Source: Flavonifractor sp. An100 (lineage in GTDB: Bacteria > Bacillota > Clostridia > Oscillospirales > Oscillospiraceae). Taken from it: a DNA stretch of 64,000 nt. A program made the position numbers and the translations under genes. Shown one piece after another: positions 18,061 to 25,775 of this stretch. Where the stretch lies: the NCBI RefSeq assembly GCF_002161175.1, contig NZ_NFMA01000017.1, positions 1 through 64,000 of the forward strand. Direction: 5' to 3'. The stretch's first letter is position 1. The number at the start of each line of letters is the position of its first letter. The notes beneath the pieces are model-generated. The model saw only the letters and a program-made list of their open reading frames with translations, made no database searches and was not told the origin of the DNA.

Positions 18061-18306
18061 TCAGCGGCCAGAAGTTTCAGGATTTTCGGCAGAACATTCC
18101 TTTTTCTTTCGATACTTCTCAGAAAAACCGATATATTTTCCGCTTTTGATTCTGGCGTCACCAGGCTTTTGAGCGTCTTTTGGAATCGCCCAGCTTCGTC
18201 CCAGGCGTTCTGCGCCGGAGATTCGGCCAGAGGCGCACAGAATCTGGACCCGGCGGGAACTAATCCCCCATTTTGCAGCCGCATCAGAAATGGTCATGTA
18301 ATCCAT
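18061..18306 (-). CDS. Small helix-turn-helix protein, probable operon regulator
   Basis: An 81-residue protein starting ATG 18306 after AGGAGG. The first 55 residues (MTISDAAAKWGISSRRVQIL, GRSWAIPKDAQKP) form a MerR/excisionase-type winged helix-turn-helix. The tail is basic. Proteins of this form often open restriction-modification operons in Clostridia, so it may control this one or act as an excisionase-like factor. It is the first gene after the promoter at 18352-18380. Confidence 0.8.
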   Translation of the reverse strand: MDYMTISDAAAKWGISSRRVQILCASGRISGAERLGRSWAIPKDAQKPGDARIKSGKYIGFSEKYRKKKECSAENPETSGR

Positions 18307-18351
18307 CTGGGTCCTCCTAATCGACAGTACTACAAATTCCTCTTAATTCTG

Positions 18352-18380
18352 ATAATACACGATTTGGCGAATATTATCAA
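18352..18380 (-). promoter_or_regulatory. Sigma-A promoter of the defence operon
   Basis: On the minus strand: TTGATA, exactly 17 bases, then TATTAT, about 45 bases before the start codon of the helix-turn-helix gene. No other promoter of this quality was noticed inside the operon, so all genes down to 1375 may depend on it. Confidence 0.7.
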
Positions 18381-18473
18381 CATAAATCTACAATTTTAGC
18401 CTGCCGTGCCCCGGTTCCTTCGTGTTGTGTGGCACGACCTGTCATATGTAGAAAATTTGTAAGTTTACTATCG

Positions 18474-18502
18474 TTGTGAAACTGAATTTGTTCCAATATA
18501 AT
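18474..18502 (+). promoter_or_regulatory. Sigma-A promoter of the esterase gene
   Basis: TTGTGA, 17 bases, TATAAT, about 50 bases before the esterase start. It is divergent from the defence-operon promoter about 95 bases away. Confidence 0.7.
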
Positions 18503-18551
18503 AAAACTAAAGTAAATGGTGAGGATTTTCACAGAAAGCAGGTGGCGCAAA

Positions 18552-19226
18552 ATGATTGACCCTACCATGGAAAAGAAAGCCGCATCCGTCTTTCCAACTA
18601 CTTTTCCTGGTGCCCCGGTGATCTACCTGAACACATACTCCGATGAGGGGAAACAGGTGTTTGATGCTGCGCAGGCGGTTGGCTGCCCGCCGTTCAATTT
18701 GGTGACCGTCAGCGACTTGGCTTGGAACCACGACATGGCCCTATGGGACAGTCCGGCGGCCTTCAAGAAGGGGGAACCCTTTACCGGCGGTGCGGACGAC
18801 TATCTGCGGCTGCTGGTTGAAGAAATCATACCCAGGGCAGAAAAAGAGTCGGTCGGGCCTCCGGCGTGGCGGGGAATCGCTGGATACTCTTTGGCTGGTC
18901 TGTTCGCCCTGTACGCCATCTACCGGACGGATGTGTTCTCCAGGGTGGGGTGTATGTCTGGTTCCCTGTGGTTTCCTGGTTTCAAGGAATACGTCTTTTC
19001 CCACGAACCGAAGCGTCGGCCGGACTGCATCTATTTCTCTCTGGGGGACAAGGAGGCCAAGACCCGCAATCCGGTTCTGAAAACAGTTCAGGAAAATACA
19101 GAGGAGATCCAGAGTTTTTACCAGGGCAAGGGTATCGACACGGTGTTCCAGCTGAATCCCGGAAATCACTTCGTCCGGGGAATCGAGCGGACGGTGGTGG
19201 GCATTCAGTGGCTGTTAAGCAGATAG
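18552..19226 (+). CDS. Alpha/beta-hydrolase esterase
   Basis: A 224-residue cytosolic hydrolase of the putative-esterase (Fes/esterase D-like) group. The nucleophile elbow is GYSLAG. An Asp-containing segment (FSLGDKEAK) and a late His (GNHFVRG) complete a plausible triad. I prefer the ATG at 18552 (AGGTGG eight bases before) to the in-frame ATG at 18516, which has no good binding site. The substrate is unknown. It stands alone between the defence operon and the tRNA fragment. Confidence 0.82.
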   Translation: MIDPTMEKKAASVFPTTFPGAPVIYLNTYSDEGKQVFDAAQAVGCPPFNLVTVSDLAWNHDMALWDSPAAFKKGEPFTGGADDYLRLLVEEIIPRAEKESVGPPAWRGIAGYSLAGLFALYAIYRTDVFSRVGCMSGSLWFPGFKEYVFSHEPKRRPDCIYFSLGDKEAKTRNPVLKTVQENTEEIQSFYQGKGIDTVFQLNPGNHFVRGIERTVVGIQWLLSR

Positions 19227-19346
19227 AGGATAGCCTTCGGCCCTTATTCTTTGAATAGGCGTGTGAAAAATTGATACGCCTGCCGCGCAGAAAGGACTTG
19301 CTTAACACCCCCGGCAGAGGTACAATACCCCAAACCCAGAGTCGTG

Positions 19347-19407
19347 AAAAAACGCTTCCGGGCCGGGGTTGGCAGACACCTGCCGCCCCTGGTCAGGAAG
19401 CGTTTTT
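19347..19407 (+). terminator. Terminator with a long branched loop
   Basis: AAAAACGCTTCC and GGAAGCGTTTTT form the outer stem; the loop has a second hairpin (GGCAG..CTGCC). A T run closes it. It ends transcription from the esterase side. Just after it, two TTTGACC copies (near 19405-19422) could be recombinase arm sites, but that is speculative. Confidence 0.6.
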
Positions 19408-19539
19408 GACCCCATATTTGACCACAGTCAGGACCGGAACACGTGGAAACAGCGGATTTAAGAGCGCTAAAAAATATCAGGTACCGAGCAGAAAGCGCCG
19501 GAAAGCACTACAAATCACCATAAAAAATTTGGTTCAAGC

Positions 19540-19585
19540 GTTTGGGAGCAAGATGCCGGGAGTTCGAGTCTCCCCACTCGGACCA
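19540..19585 (+). other. 3' fragment of a tRNA-Pro gene, probable attachment site
   Basis: The sequence reads as the 3' half of tRNA-Pro(TGG): the anticodon loop TTTGGGA, the 3' side of the anticodon stem, a T arm (GGGAG TTCGAGT CTCCC), a 7-base acceptor strand CACTCGG, the discriminator A and an encoded CCA. The bases before the anticodon loop do not form the matching stem, so the gene is not complete. A 3' tRNA copy of this kind is what integration into a tRNA gene leaves at the far end of an element. Given its orientation, the intact tRNA and the element should be to the left. Confidence 0.7.
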
Positions 19586-19741
19586 ACTAAGGTTGCCAAA
19601 AAAGATGCAACCCCTGAAACCCTTGCTACGGCAAGGGTTTCAGCCGTTTCAGGGGACAAAATCGAGCACCAGCCGAGATGGAGATGCAAAAGGCCATTTT
19701 CGTGATGTGGGGTGATTCGAACCTCTGAGCAAAGAGAAAAC
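19586..19741 (+). repeat. Intergenic inverted repeat, no gene
   Basis: A 13-base inverted repeat (CTGAAACCCTTGC / GCAAGGGTTTCAG, 19614-19643, loop TACG) is flanked by a further CCCCTGAAAC / GTTTCAGGGG pair. It may be the terminator of the lost or distant tRNA unit. A short antisense T-arm-like stretch near 19710 (gattcgaacct) does not form a tRNA. Confidence 0.45.
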
Positions 19742-19805
19742 AGCGAGAGAAGCCCCCGCTGGTAGTTCAAAGCGAACTGCTAGCGGGGGCTTCTCGCTTT
19801 TTATT
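19742..19805 (+). terminator. Strong bidirectional terminator
   Basis: A stem of about 27 bases (AGCGAGAGAAGCCCCCGCT with its complement AGCGGGGGCTTCTCGCT, short loop) is followed by TTTTTATT. It separates the tRNA region from the conjugative element and is a likely insulator at its left end. Confidence 0.8.
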
Positions 19806-19929
19806 ACGTAGCTGTTTCAGTTGGTGGTATTGCTTACTTTGTCCCTGCTTCCTTGGTGGTCTTGATAATAGCTTTCGGCCATGGCTTTGGATATACTTGC
19901 GTTGCAAAACGAGGAAAGGAGAGCAGGCC

Positions 19930-20304
19930 ATGGCAGACAAGAAAAATCTATGCGCCCAGATCGACATCGCCCTGCATAACCGGGTAACGGAAGAAAAAGA
20001 CCACCTGGAAATGACTACCAGCCAGTACATCACCCATTTGCTGATAGAATACTACGAGATAAAAGAAAATGGAGGAAAACCGATTATGGCAAATAACGGC
20101 AGCAGAACAATGGCCTTTCAGGTCTCAGAGGAACTGTTCCAGCGGATCAAACAGTGCCTAGAACGCATGAGTGCACGAAATGGCAGAAAGATGACTCAGC
20201 GGGAGTTTGTCCTAGGCTTAATTGAGAAGGCCCTGGAGAAGGATGAAAATGAGTCTGTGGAGGAGATAGATACACAAGAGAGGCAGGAATCATATGGCGC
20301 ATAA
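19930..20304 (+). CDS. Tandem ribbon-helix-helix-like DNA-binding protein
   Basis: A 124-residue protein starting at 19930 (AAAGGAGAG before ATG; the in-frame codon at 19897 lacks a site). Two similar halves each resemble a ribbon-helix-helix unit: KKNLCAQIDIALHNRVTEEK..TSQYITHLLIEYY, and SRTMAFQVSEELFQRIKQCL..TQREFVLGLIEKAL. A single chain with both units could bind DNA as a pseudo-dimer. It is the first gene of the element, a usual place for a transfer-region regulator. The function is inferred from the fold only. Confidence 0.7.
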   Translation: MADKKNLCAQIDIALHNRVTEEKDHLEMTTSQYITHLLIEYYEIKENGGKPIMANNGSRTMAFQVSEELFQRIKQCLERMSARNGRKMTQREFVLGLIEKALEKDENESVEEIDTQERQESYGA

Positions 20305-20340
20305 AGAGCGGTTCCCGGTTCGGCCGCAAGGAGGGATAAG

Positions 20341-20844
20341 GTGGATCACAGCATGTGGATAGAGGTCGAACGATCCCGGAAACGGATGCATGAAATACTG
20401 GATCAGAAATTTGATAACTTCATCCTGCATACGGCCTGTGGAGATTTGGCAGAGTATCTGGACAAGGATACCTACGCCAAGCCCTTACTGGCCCCAGCCC
20501 GTATGTTCAAGGGAGCAAAGCCTACAGCGGTCATCCTACCTGAAAAAGGAAAGGTAGTGGCGGCCACGTGGCAGCGGGTAGTACTTACTATCCTGCTGGA
20601 CTGCGATAGTGATCCTGTAAAACATGAACGCCTGATGACTCTGCGGAGCCGTGTCGCCGGAGATTTCCGCTGGTTGCTCTCAGATAAGTCAAAGGGATTG
20701 CGCGCACCTTTGAGAATCAACGAGGGGCTATACTTTGAGGGGAAATTTGATACAGAGGCCCTGCTACGGAATCTGACAAAGAAGATTTTGGAGCCAGTCG
20801 GGTATGATTACAGCGGAATTGCCGTCCTTCTGCGTAACGTCTAG
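20341..20844 (+). CDS. Conserved element protein of unknown function
   Basis: A 167-residue soluble protein with a GTG start at 20341 after AAGGAGGGATAAG. No transmembrane helices or catalytic motifs stand out. The middle holds a hydrophobic beta-rich stretch (TWQRVVLTILLDCD) and a basic segment (RSRVAGDFRWLLSDKSKGLR). It directly follows the ribbon-helix-helix gene and is cut off from the next gene by a terminator, so the two form a short first transcription unit. I do not recognise the family. Confidence 0.65.
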   Translation: MDHSMWIEVERSRKRMHEILDQKFDNFILHTACGDLAEYLDKDTYAKPLLAPARMFKGAKPTAVILPEKGKVVAATWQRVVLTILLDCDSDPVKHERLMTLRSRVAGDFRWLLSDKSKGLRAPLRINEGLYFEGKFDTEALLRNLTKKILEPVGYDYSGIAVLLRNV

Positions 20845-20874
20845 CCCTTTCTATAAAGCAGCATAATTAGAGGA

Positions 20875-20920
20875 GGCCCCTGGGCACCCAATCATAAGAT
20901 CGGGTGCCCAGGGGCCTTTT
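20875..20920 (+). terminator. Rho-independent terminator
   Basis: A perfect 15-base stem (GGCCCCTGGGCACCC and its complement) with a 12-base loop and TTTT. It divides the first two genes of the element from the primase gene. Confidence 0.8.
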
Positions 20921-20945
20921 ACTCGCTTATTAAGGAGGAAAAAAT

Positions 20946-21872
20946 ATCAAGCGGAATAAGAAACGCTTTACAGATGCAGAGATGGAGATCGCCAAAAACA
21001 CAGATCTCCCGGACTTAATGGAGTTTTTGGGCTACCAGGTGAAGCGGATCGGCAGGTACTACACCACGCAGGAGATGGACAGCATCCGGATCAAGGACAG
21101 ACGCACCTGGTTCCGCTACTCAGAGGGCATCGGCGGAGATGCCATCACATTCCTCCAGCGGTTCTGCAACAAGAGTTTCCCGGAGGCGGTGGAATACCTG
21201 TTGGCTTGGCACGGCCGCGCCCGTGACTCTCCCCCGGCGAGCACTCCGCGGCAGACCAAGGAAAAGGAGGAAAAGGTCCCCTTTACCCTCCCACCTGCCA
21301 ACGTGGATCACCGCAGGGTGTTTGCCTATCTCCGCAAGCGTGGGATCGCACCCCAAGTGATCCGGGGCTTTGTGGAGGCTGGATTGCTGTACGAGGACGC
21401 CCAGCACCATAACTGTGTTTTTGTTGGCCGTGATCAATCAGGGACACCGGTGTTCGCCAATCAGCGAGGAAGCTATGATCAAAATGGCCGCAGCTTCAAG
21501 GGCGACGTGCCGGGCAGCAATAAGGATATTGCATTCCGCCTTCGCTGTGATCCGGGAAATGACGTCGTCCTTGTCTTTGAGGCCCCAATCGACCTGATGA
21601 GCTTCTGCACCCTGCACCGGAAGGTGACCTCCAACGCGGTGGCGCTGTGTGGGCTGTACGAAGGAGGCCTGCGGACCTACCTGCGAGATAACCCACACCT
21701 GCGCCGGATCATTCTGTGCCTGGATGCCGATGAACATGGTCGGCAGGCAGCCCAAGAGATTCGAGAGATGTTCTCCGCACAGGGCTATCAGGTGTCTCAA
21801 CAACTTCCGCCACAGGGAAAGGATTGGAATGAGTATCTGCTGCAACGAAATGTGCTCCGGGAAAGGGGGTGA
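20946..21872 (+). CDS. DUF3991/toprim primase-like protein
   Basis: The ATG at 20982 is internal to the likely protein. A strong AAGGAGG at 20932-20938 is seven bases before an in-frame ATC at 20946 that would add MKRNKKRFTDAE, a sequence typical of homologues, so I annotate from there (308 residues) with a non-AUG start. The N-terminal half (KDRRTWFRYSEGIGGDAITF, NKSFPEAVEYLL) has the DnaG-like DUF3991 layout; the C-terminal half is a toprim domain (VLVFEAPIDLMS, ILCLDADEHGRQAA) with the metal-binding Glu and DxD. Such proteins are thought to prime or support replication of the transferred strand. Confidence 0.78.
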   Translation: MKRNKKRFTDAEMEIAKNTDLPDLMEFLGYQVKRIGRYYTTQEMDSIRIKDRRTWFRYSEGIGGDAITFLQRFCNKSFPEAVEYLLAWHGRARDSPPASTPRQTKEKEEKVPFTLPPANVDHRRVFAYLRKRGIAPQVIRGFVEAGLLYEDAQHHNCVFVGRDQSGTPVFANQRGSYDQNGRSFKGDVPGSNKDIAFRLRCDPGNDVVLVFEAPIDLMSFCTLHRKVTSNAVALCGLYEGGLRTYLRDNPHLRRIILCLDADEHGRQAAQEIREMFSAQGYQVSQQLPPQGKDWNEYLLQRNVLRERG

Positions 21873-21946
21873 CAATTTCCAAAAGAAGAAATAACAATAT
21901 GATTTCCGGCAAATCAAAAGAAAAATTGTTGTAGGAGGAATCCAGT

Positions 21947-22855
21947 ATGAAACGCATTTTGACTACGATGTGCGCCCTGACCCTGCTCCTGGCGGCATCT
22001 GTCCCCGCTCTGGCCGCTGAACCGGAGCAGAGTGCCAGTTACTACCCCACATCAGTGGAGGAGTATATGGAGGGCGACAGCCCCAGGATCAAGAAAGTGT
22101 ACCAGCTGTCCCTGGCAGATGACCCATCCCAGATCCCCACCGAGGATTTTGAGCGGGATGGCCGCCTCTATTATCTGCTGGACATGACGCGGAAGGACGA
22201 GGTTGGGGTGGACATCCAGACCATCACCCAGACCAAAACTCTGGCCAGCGAGACCAACAATATGGAGAAGATCCTCCAGAGTCTGGAACCGCAGATGGAG
22301 GTAACCACAGAGGACGGTTATACCGGCACTCTGACACTGGATCATACCACTGTTAAGGTAGCGGCAGACGGTTATGCTACCCGGACAAAGGATCTCTCCG
22401 CCACCCGCACCTATCCCAATCTCTCGGAAGCGGATCTATCTTTGATTCCAAAGAGCATTGAGGACAATGGAAAAAGCCTGACTCTGGCAGACGTGCAGTG
22501 GGCCGAGACCAGTGAAGCCGGGGCGGATGGGGCTGTCACCCGATATACTGCCACCGCCAAATATACCGGCACTACCAGCAGCACCTATGCCACCGGCTAC
22601 ACTGTTACGGCAGACTATACCGGCCAAGTTTCCAAAACCAACCGCTCCGTATTGACCTATACCGCCATTTTCGGCAGCATGGAGGTTCCCGAGGAGCAGA
22701 CAGACCCGGCCCCCACAGATACCCCTTCCAGCGAAAACTCAAACGGGGCCACGGAAGAGATTGACATCAACCAGCCCCTCCTGATTGGCGGAGCGGTTCT
22801 CCTGCTGACCGCGGGTGGGGTTTTCCTGTTCAAGCGGTATAAAGGAAGGAGCTGA
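21947..22855 (+). CDS. Secreted membrane-anchored surface protein
   Basis: A 302-residue protein with a signal peptide (MKRILTTMCALTLLLAASVPALA), a beta-rich exterior with repeated Thr/Tyr-rich strands (TATAKYTG, TGYTVTADYTG), a Pro/Thr/Ser linker near residue 250 and one C-terminal transmembrane helix with the tail KRYKGRS. There is no LPXTG motif. It directly precedes a sortase gene. Members of this family occur in the same place on other Clostridia elements; the role (mating contact or wall remodelling) is inferred. Confidence 0.75.
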   Translation: MKRILTTMCALTLLLAASVPALAAEPEQSASYYPTSVEEYMEGDSPRIKKVYQLSLADDPSQIPTEDFERDGRLYYLLDMTRKDEVGVDIQTITQTKTLASETNNMEKILQSLEPQMEVTTEDGYTGTLTLDHTTVKVAADGYATRTKDLSATRTYPNLSEADLSLIPKSIEDNGKSLTLADVQWAETSEAGADGAVTRYTATAKYTGTTSSTYATGYTVTADYTGQVSKTNRSVLTYTAIFGSMEVPEEQTDPAPTDTPSSENSNGATEEIDINQPLLIGGAVLLLTAGGVFLFKRYKGRS

Positions 22856-22860
22856 TTCAA

Positions 22861-23625
22861 CTGAAGCTGAGAGCACTTCTGCTGGCCACCATGCTATGCG
22901 CCCTGTGTGTGGGACAGGCCAGCGCCCTGGAATATCCCATGGAGGCCCCGGACGATTACCTATTTGGCAGACCTACCAGCGATGACACCATCTACGAATG
23001 GGAAGATCCCAATGTAGATTGGAGCAAGAACACCGCCCTGATCCCGCCTGGATTTGGCACACCTACCAGTTACCTCCCCGGCAGCGGCGACCCTCTGACG
23101 CCCAATCTCATCCCCGGCGCTCTGGATGGCGGCGGGCTGGTGTCCCAGACAGGGAGCGTCAACTATCCTGTGATCGACACAGGAAATGGGGGCAGTTCTG
23201 GCCAGGACGTCGGCTATACTGCCGTCACCAGCGATCTCTACTACTCCGGCGGACATCTGGGGACGCTCAAGATCCCGGCTATCGGCCTGTCTACCAAGGT
23301 CTACGAAGGGACAGACAGCAGCACTCTGGCAAAGGGGGCCGGTCATTTCCCTGGCACCAGTATCTGGGACGGCAACTGCTGCATTGCGGGTCACAACCGC
23401 GGTGTCCGGGATGACTTTGGAGACCTGCACACCCTGGAGCCAGGCGATACCATTACCTGGACCACTAAGCTGGGCACACGCACCTATCAGGTGGTCAGCG
23501 TGGAAAAGGTACTGGAGACTGACACCAGCAGCACCGTATCCACCAGCGATAATCGAATCACCCTCTACACCTGCGTCCGGGATCAGCGGGCATACCGCTG
23601 GTGCGTCCAGGCTGTGGAACGCTAA
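22861..23625 (+). CDS. Sortase-family transpeptidase
   Basis: A 254-residue protein when read from the CTG at 22861, nine bases after AAGGAG. That start gives a proper signal peptide (LKLRALLLATMLCALCVGQASA); the first ATG at 22891 would remove most of it. The catalytic domain shows GHNRG (His), TLYTCVRD (Cys) and a following Arg, with the class B/D type order. The N-terminal third is a Pro/Gly-rich linker. Its substrate is not evident, because the preceding surface protein lacks a standard sorting signal. Confidence 0.8.
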   Translation: MKLRALLLATMLCALCVGQASALEYPMEAPDDYLFGRPTSDDTIYEWEDPNVDWSKNTALIPPGFGTPTSYLPGSGDPLTPNLIPGALDGGGLVSQTGSVNYPVIDTGNGGSSGQDVGYTAVTSDLYYSGGHLGTLKIPAIGLSTKVYEGTDSSTLAKGAGHFPGTSIWDGNCCIAGHNRGVRDDFGDLHTLEPGDTITWTTKLGTRTYQVVSVEKVLETDTSSTVSTSDNRITLYTCVRDQRAYRWCVQAVER

Positions 23626-23668
23626 ACGCAGTGCATCTCCCCAAGTGGGAAATGCACTGCGTTTTCTT
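23626..23668 (+). terminator. Rho-independent terminator
   Basis: Stem ACGCAGTGCAT / ATGCACTGCGT with a T tract, immediately after the sortase stop codon. Confidence 0.8.
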
Positions 23669-23771
23669 TGTTTTGTTTATGGGAAACCATAACTGAATTA
23701 CTTACGGAAAGAGGTAGTGAACAGATCATTGTTCAATGCCTCTTTCTGATCATTTGTAAGGAGGCATTATG

Positions 23772-23980
23772 ATGCATCAAACGGGGACCTCAATCCACTG
23801 TTTACAACAAAATTGCAGGAGACAGCCTGCGTAGGTTGCCTGCGAGGCGTGTTCACAGGGCGAGAGATTGGTGACGGTGTCACGGTGACCTGGATGCGGC
23901 AAAATCGTGATCTGGAGTCTCCAGGTTTTCTTGCAGAGTTAAATGAACTGCTGGATGAACTGCGAAACAATGTACTTTGA
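23772..23980 (+). pseudogene. Small gene with a start-proximal frameshift
   Basis: AAGGAGG precedes ATG codons at 23769 and 23772, but their frame stops after about 20 codons. A different frame from 23777 to 23980 is open and looks like a real protein of about 67 residues (SNGDLNPLFTTKLQETACVG, then FTGREIGDGVTVTWMRQN). That frame has no usable start codon of its own. A single missing base just after the ATG would explain it. It may be a broken gene, a sequencing error, or a gene that uses frameshifting. Confidence 0.45.
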
Positions 23981-24282
23981 ACAGTTTTCCCGCCATGGAA
24001 ACGTATTGCAAAGCGCATCCAGAGGCACGAATGTCTGATCGACAGACCTTCTATGCATTCCGCATGGACAGCAGCCAATATCGATACCACCTTCGGCTTT
24101 TCCCGCAAGTGCAGAAATTCTACATCTTCTGTTATCGAACGGACCAGATGCGGGCAGACCGCCCCAGGCCGGATTTCAATGTGCTATACGGCAGCAAAAA
24201 GAAAAAAGGAATTGGAGGAATGAGCGCACATGAAAGTATTAGTGGTAGAACCGCAAAAGCCCTGCCGTGTGCAGGAGATTGA
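23977..24282 (+). CDS. Small protein of unknown function
   Basis: A 101-residue protein when started at the TTG at 23977, which overlaps the stop of the preceding frame (TTGA); an ATG at 23995 is also possible. It contains an aromatic- and Arg-rich middle (FYAFRMDSSQYRYHLRLF, KFYIFCYRTD) and a Lys run. The end overlaps the DUF3846 gene by about 50 bases, which is unusual, so the last 20 residues may not be conserved. No family recognised. Confidence 0.45.
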   Translation: MNSFPAMETYCKAHPEARMSDRQTFYAFRMDSSQYRYHLRLFPQVQKFYIFCYRTDQMRADRPRPDFNVLYGSKKKKGIGGMSAHESISGRTAKALPCAGD

Positions 24283-24634
24283 AAGCCTCGCGGATATGCA
24301 GCAGCTCGTAGGAGGAGATATTGAAGCTGTGTACCCATTCCAGGATTCGGCAGCCCTGGTGTGCAATGCCGAGGGGAAGCTCCTTGGCCTGCCGATGAAC
24401 CGCCCGCTGCTGGATGAAGATCGCCTGCCCTATGACATCATCTGCGGCACCTTCTTCATCGCCGGGCTTGGTCAGGAGGACTTTGTTTCCCTGACGGATG
24501 AGCAGCTCCAGCGGTACAAGTCTCTGTACGACAACGTGCAGATCCTTCCTGTGCGAACGGCAACCGGAGAACAGGGACGGATCGTTGGCGATCAACACAT
24601 AAAAAAGAAAGGGAAATCTGACCATGAGAGATAA
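24230..24634 (+). CDS. DUF3846 protein
   Basis: A 134-residue protein of the DUF3846 family, which is frequent on Clostridia mobile elements: MKVLVVEPQKPC at the start, VGGDIEAVYPF, then LLGLPMNRPL and YDIICGTFFIAGL. Family members are small, cytosolic and of unknown function. The start follows GGAGG with 11 bases of spacing. The gene overlaps metK by 11 bases and so shares its transcript. Confidence 0.8.
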   Translation: MKVLVVEPQKPCRVQEIESLADMQQLVGGDIEAVYPFQDSAALVCNAEGKLLGLPMNRPLLDEDRLPYDIICGTFFIAGLGQEDFVSLTDEQLQRYKSLYDNVQILPVRTATGEQGRIVGDQHIKKKGKSDHER

Positions 24635-25775
24635 ATACATCTTGACTGCGGAGTCTGTGACCGAGGGCCACCCTGACAAGCTCTGCGACACCATCGCGGA
24701 TTCTGTTCTAGATGCCTGTCTGGAGGGTGACTCCTCCGCCCATGTGGCCTGTGAAGTGCTGGCCACAGCTGGCAAAGTGCTGGTGGCCGGTGAGATCTCG
24801 GCAAAGGTCATGCCGGATATCCCTTCCATTGTCTGCCGGGCCATCCGGGAGGCCGGGTATACGGGGCTGGACTATGAGATCGAGGTCATCACCCACGATC
24901 AGAGCGACGATATTGTTCACGCTGTGCGGGAAGGAGTCCAGACCGGGGCCGGTGACCAGGGGATCATGTATGGCTTTGCCTGTGATGAGACAGAATCCTA
25001 TCTTCCTCTGCCGGTCATCCTGACCCACCGGCTCACCCGGCTGCTGACCAACGCCAGAAAAACCGGGATGATCCAGGGCCTGCGTCCGGACGGCAAGGCG
25101 CAGGTGTCTGTGGAGTACAACTTCGATATCCCTGTGCGTCTTGCATCGGTGGTTCTGTCCTGCCAGCATGACCCGGAGAAAGACCTGGATCAGCTGCGGG
25201 AGGAACTCATGGACCATGTGATCCAGCCCGCACTGCAGGAGCTGCCGCCCGATGGAGAAACGGAGATCCTGATCAATCCATCGGGGCGGTTTGTCTATGG
25301 CGGATTTGAGGCGGATACCGGCCTCACGGGCCGCAAGTTGATGGTGGATACCTATGGCGGACTGGCCCCTCACGGCGGCGGAGCACTGTCTGGCAAAGAC
25401 GCCACCAAGGTGGACCGCAGCGGAGCCTATATGGCCCGCTATATTGCAAAAAATATTGTGTCTGCCGGTTTAGCGGATCGCTGTACCGTCTCTCTGGCCT
25501 ATGCCATCGGAAAGGCAGGACCTGTGGCGGTCAATGTGGATACCGCAGGGACCGTCGAATACCAGGATGAGGTTTTGAAACAGGCTGTCCAGGCAGTCTT
25601 TGACCTGACCCCTGCCGGGATGCGCCACACCCTCGGACTGGACAGGCCCATCTTCGCTCAGTTCTGCAACTACGGCCACTTCACCCATCCGGATGCCCCC
25701 TGGGAGCAGACGGACAAAACGGAGGTACTGTGCAATGCCTGTCACATCAAGGAAGCAGGTGTGTCAGACCGTTGA
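24624..25775 (+). CDS. metK: S-adenosylmethionine synthetase
   Basis: A 383-residue MetK with the usual signatures: ESVTEGHPDK at the N-terminus, GAGDQGIMYG for ATP binding, and GGGALSGKDATKVDRSGAY for the phosphate loop. It makes SAM from methionine and ATP. It is about as long as chromosomal MetK and shows no damage. On a conjugative element it is a duplicate of a housekeeping gene, and it shares an operon with a DNA methyltransferase 3 kb downstream, so it may supply SAM after transfer. Confidence 0.95.
   Translation: MRDKYILTAESVTEGHPDKLCDTIADSVLDACLEGDSSAHVACEVLATAGKVLVAGEISAKVMPDIPSIVCRAIREAGYTGLDYEIEVITHDQSDDIVHAVREGVQTGAGDQGIMYGFACDETESYLPLPVILTHRLTRLLTNARKTGMIQGLRPDGKAQVSVEYNFDIPVRLASVVLSCQHDPEKDLDQLREELMDHVIQPALQELPPDGETEILINPSGRFVYGGFEADTGLTGRKLMVDTYGGLAPHGGGALSGKDATKVDRSGAYMARYIAKNIVSAGLADRCTVSLAYAIGKAGPVAVNVDTAGTVEYQDEVLKQAVQAVFDLTPAGMRHTLGLDRPIFAQFCNYGHFTHPDAPWEQTDKTEVLCNACHIKEAGVSDR

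Noticed and set aside
1375-18306. DISARM or BREX assignment of the island
   Set aside because: An SNF2-like helicase and a methyltransferase are present, but drmA/drmB, pglX/pglZ and brxL-type genes are not; mod and res point to type III restriction-modification.
19690-19730. Second tRNA on the minus strand
   Set aside because: Only a T-loop-like GGTTCGAATC is present; the T stem does not pair and no other arms follow.
19534-19770. Minus-strand frame across the tRNA-Pro fragment
   Set aside because: It translates the antisense of a tRNA T arm and acceptor; frames like this are often mis-annotated as proteins.
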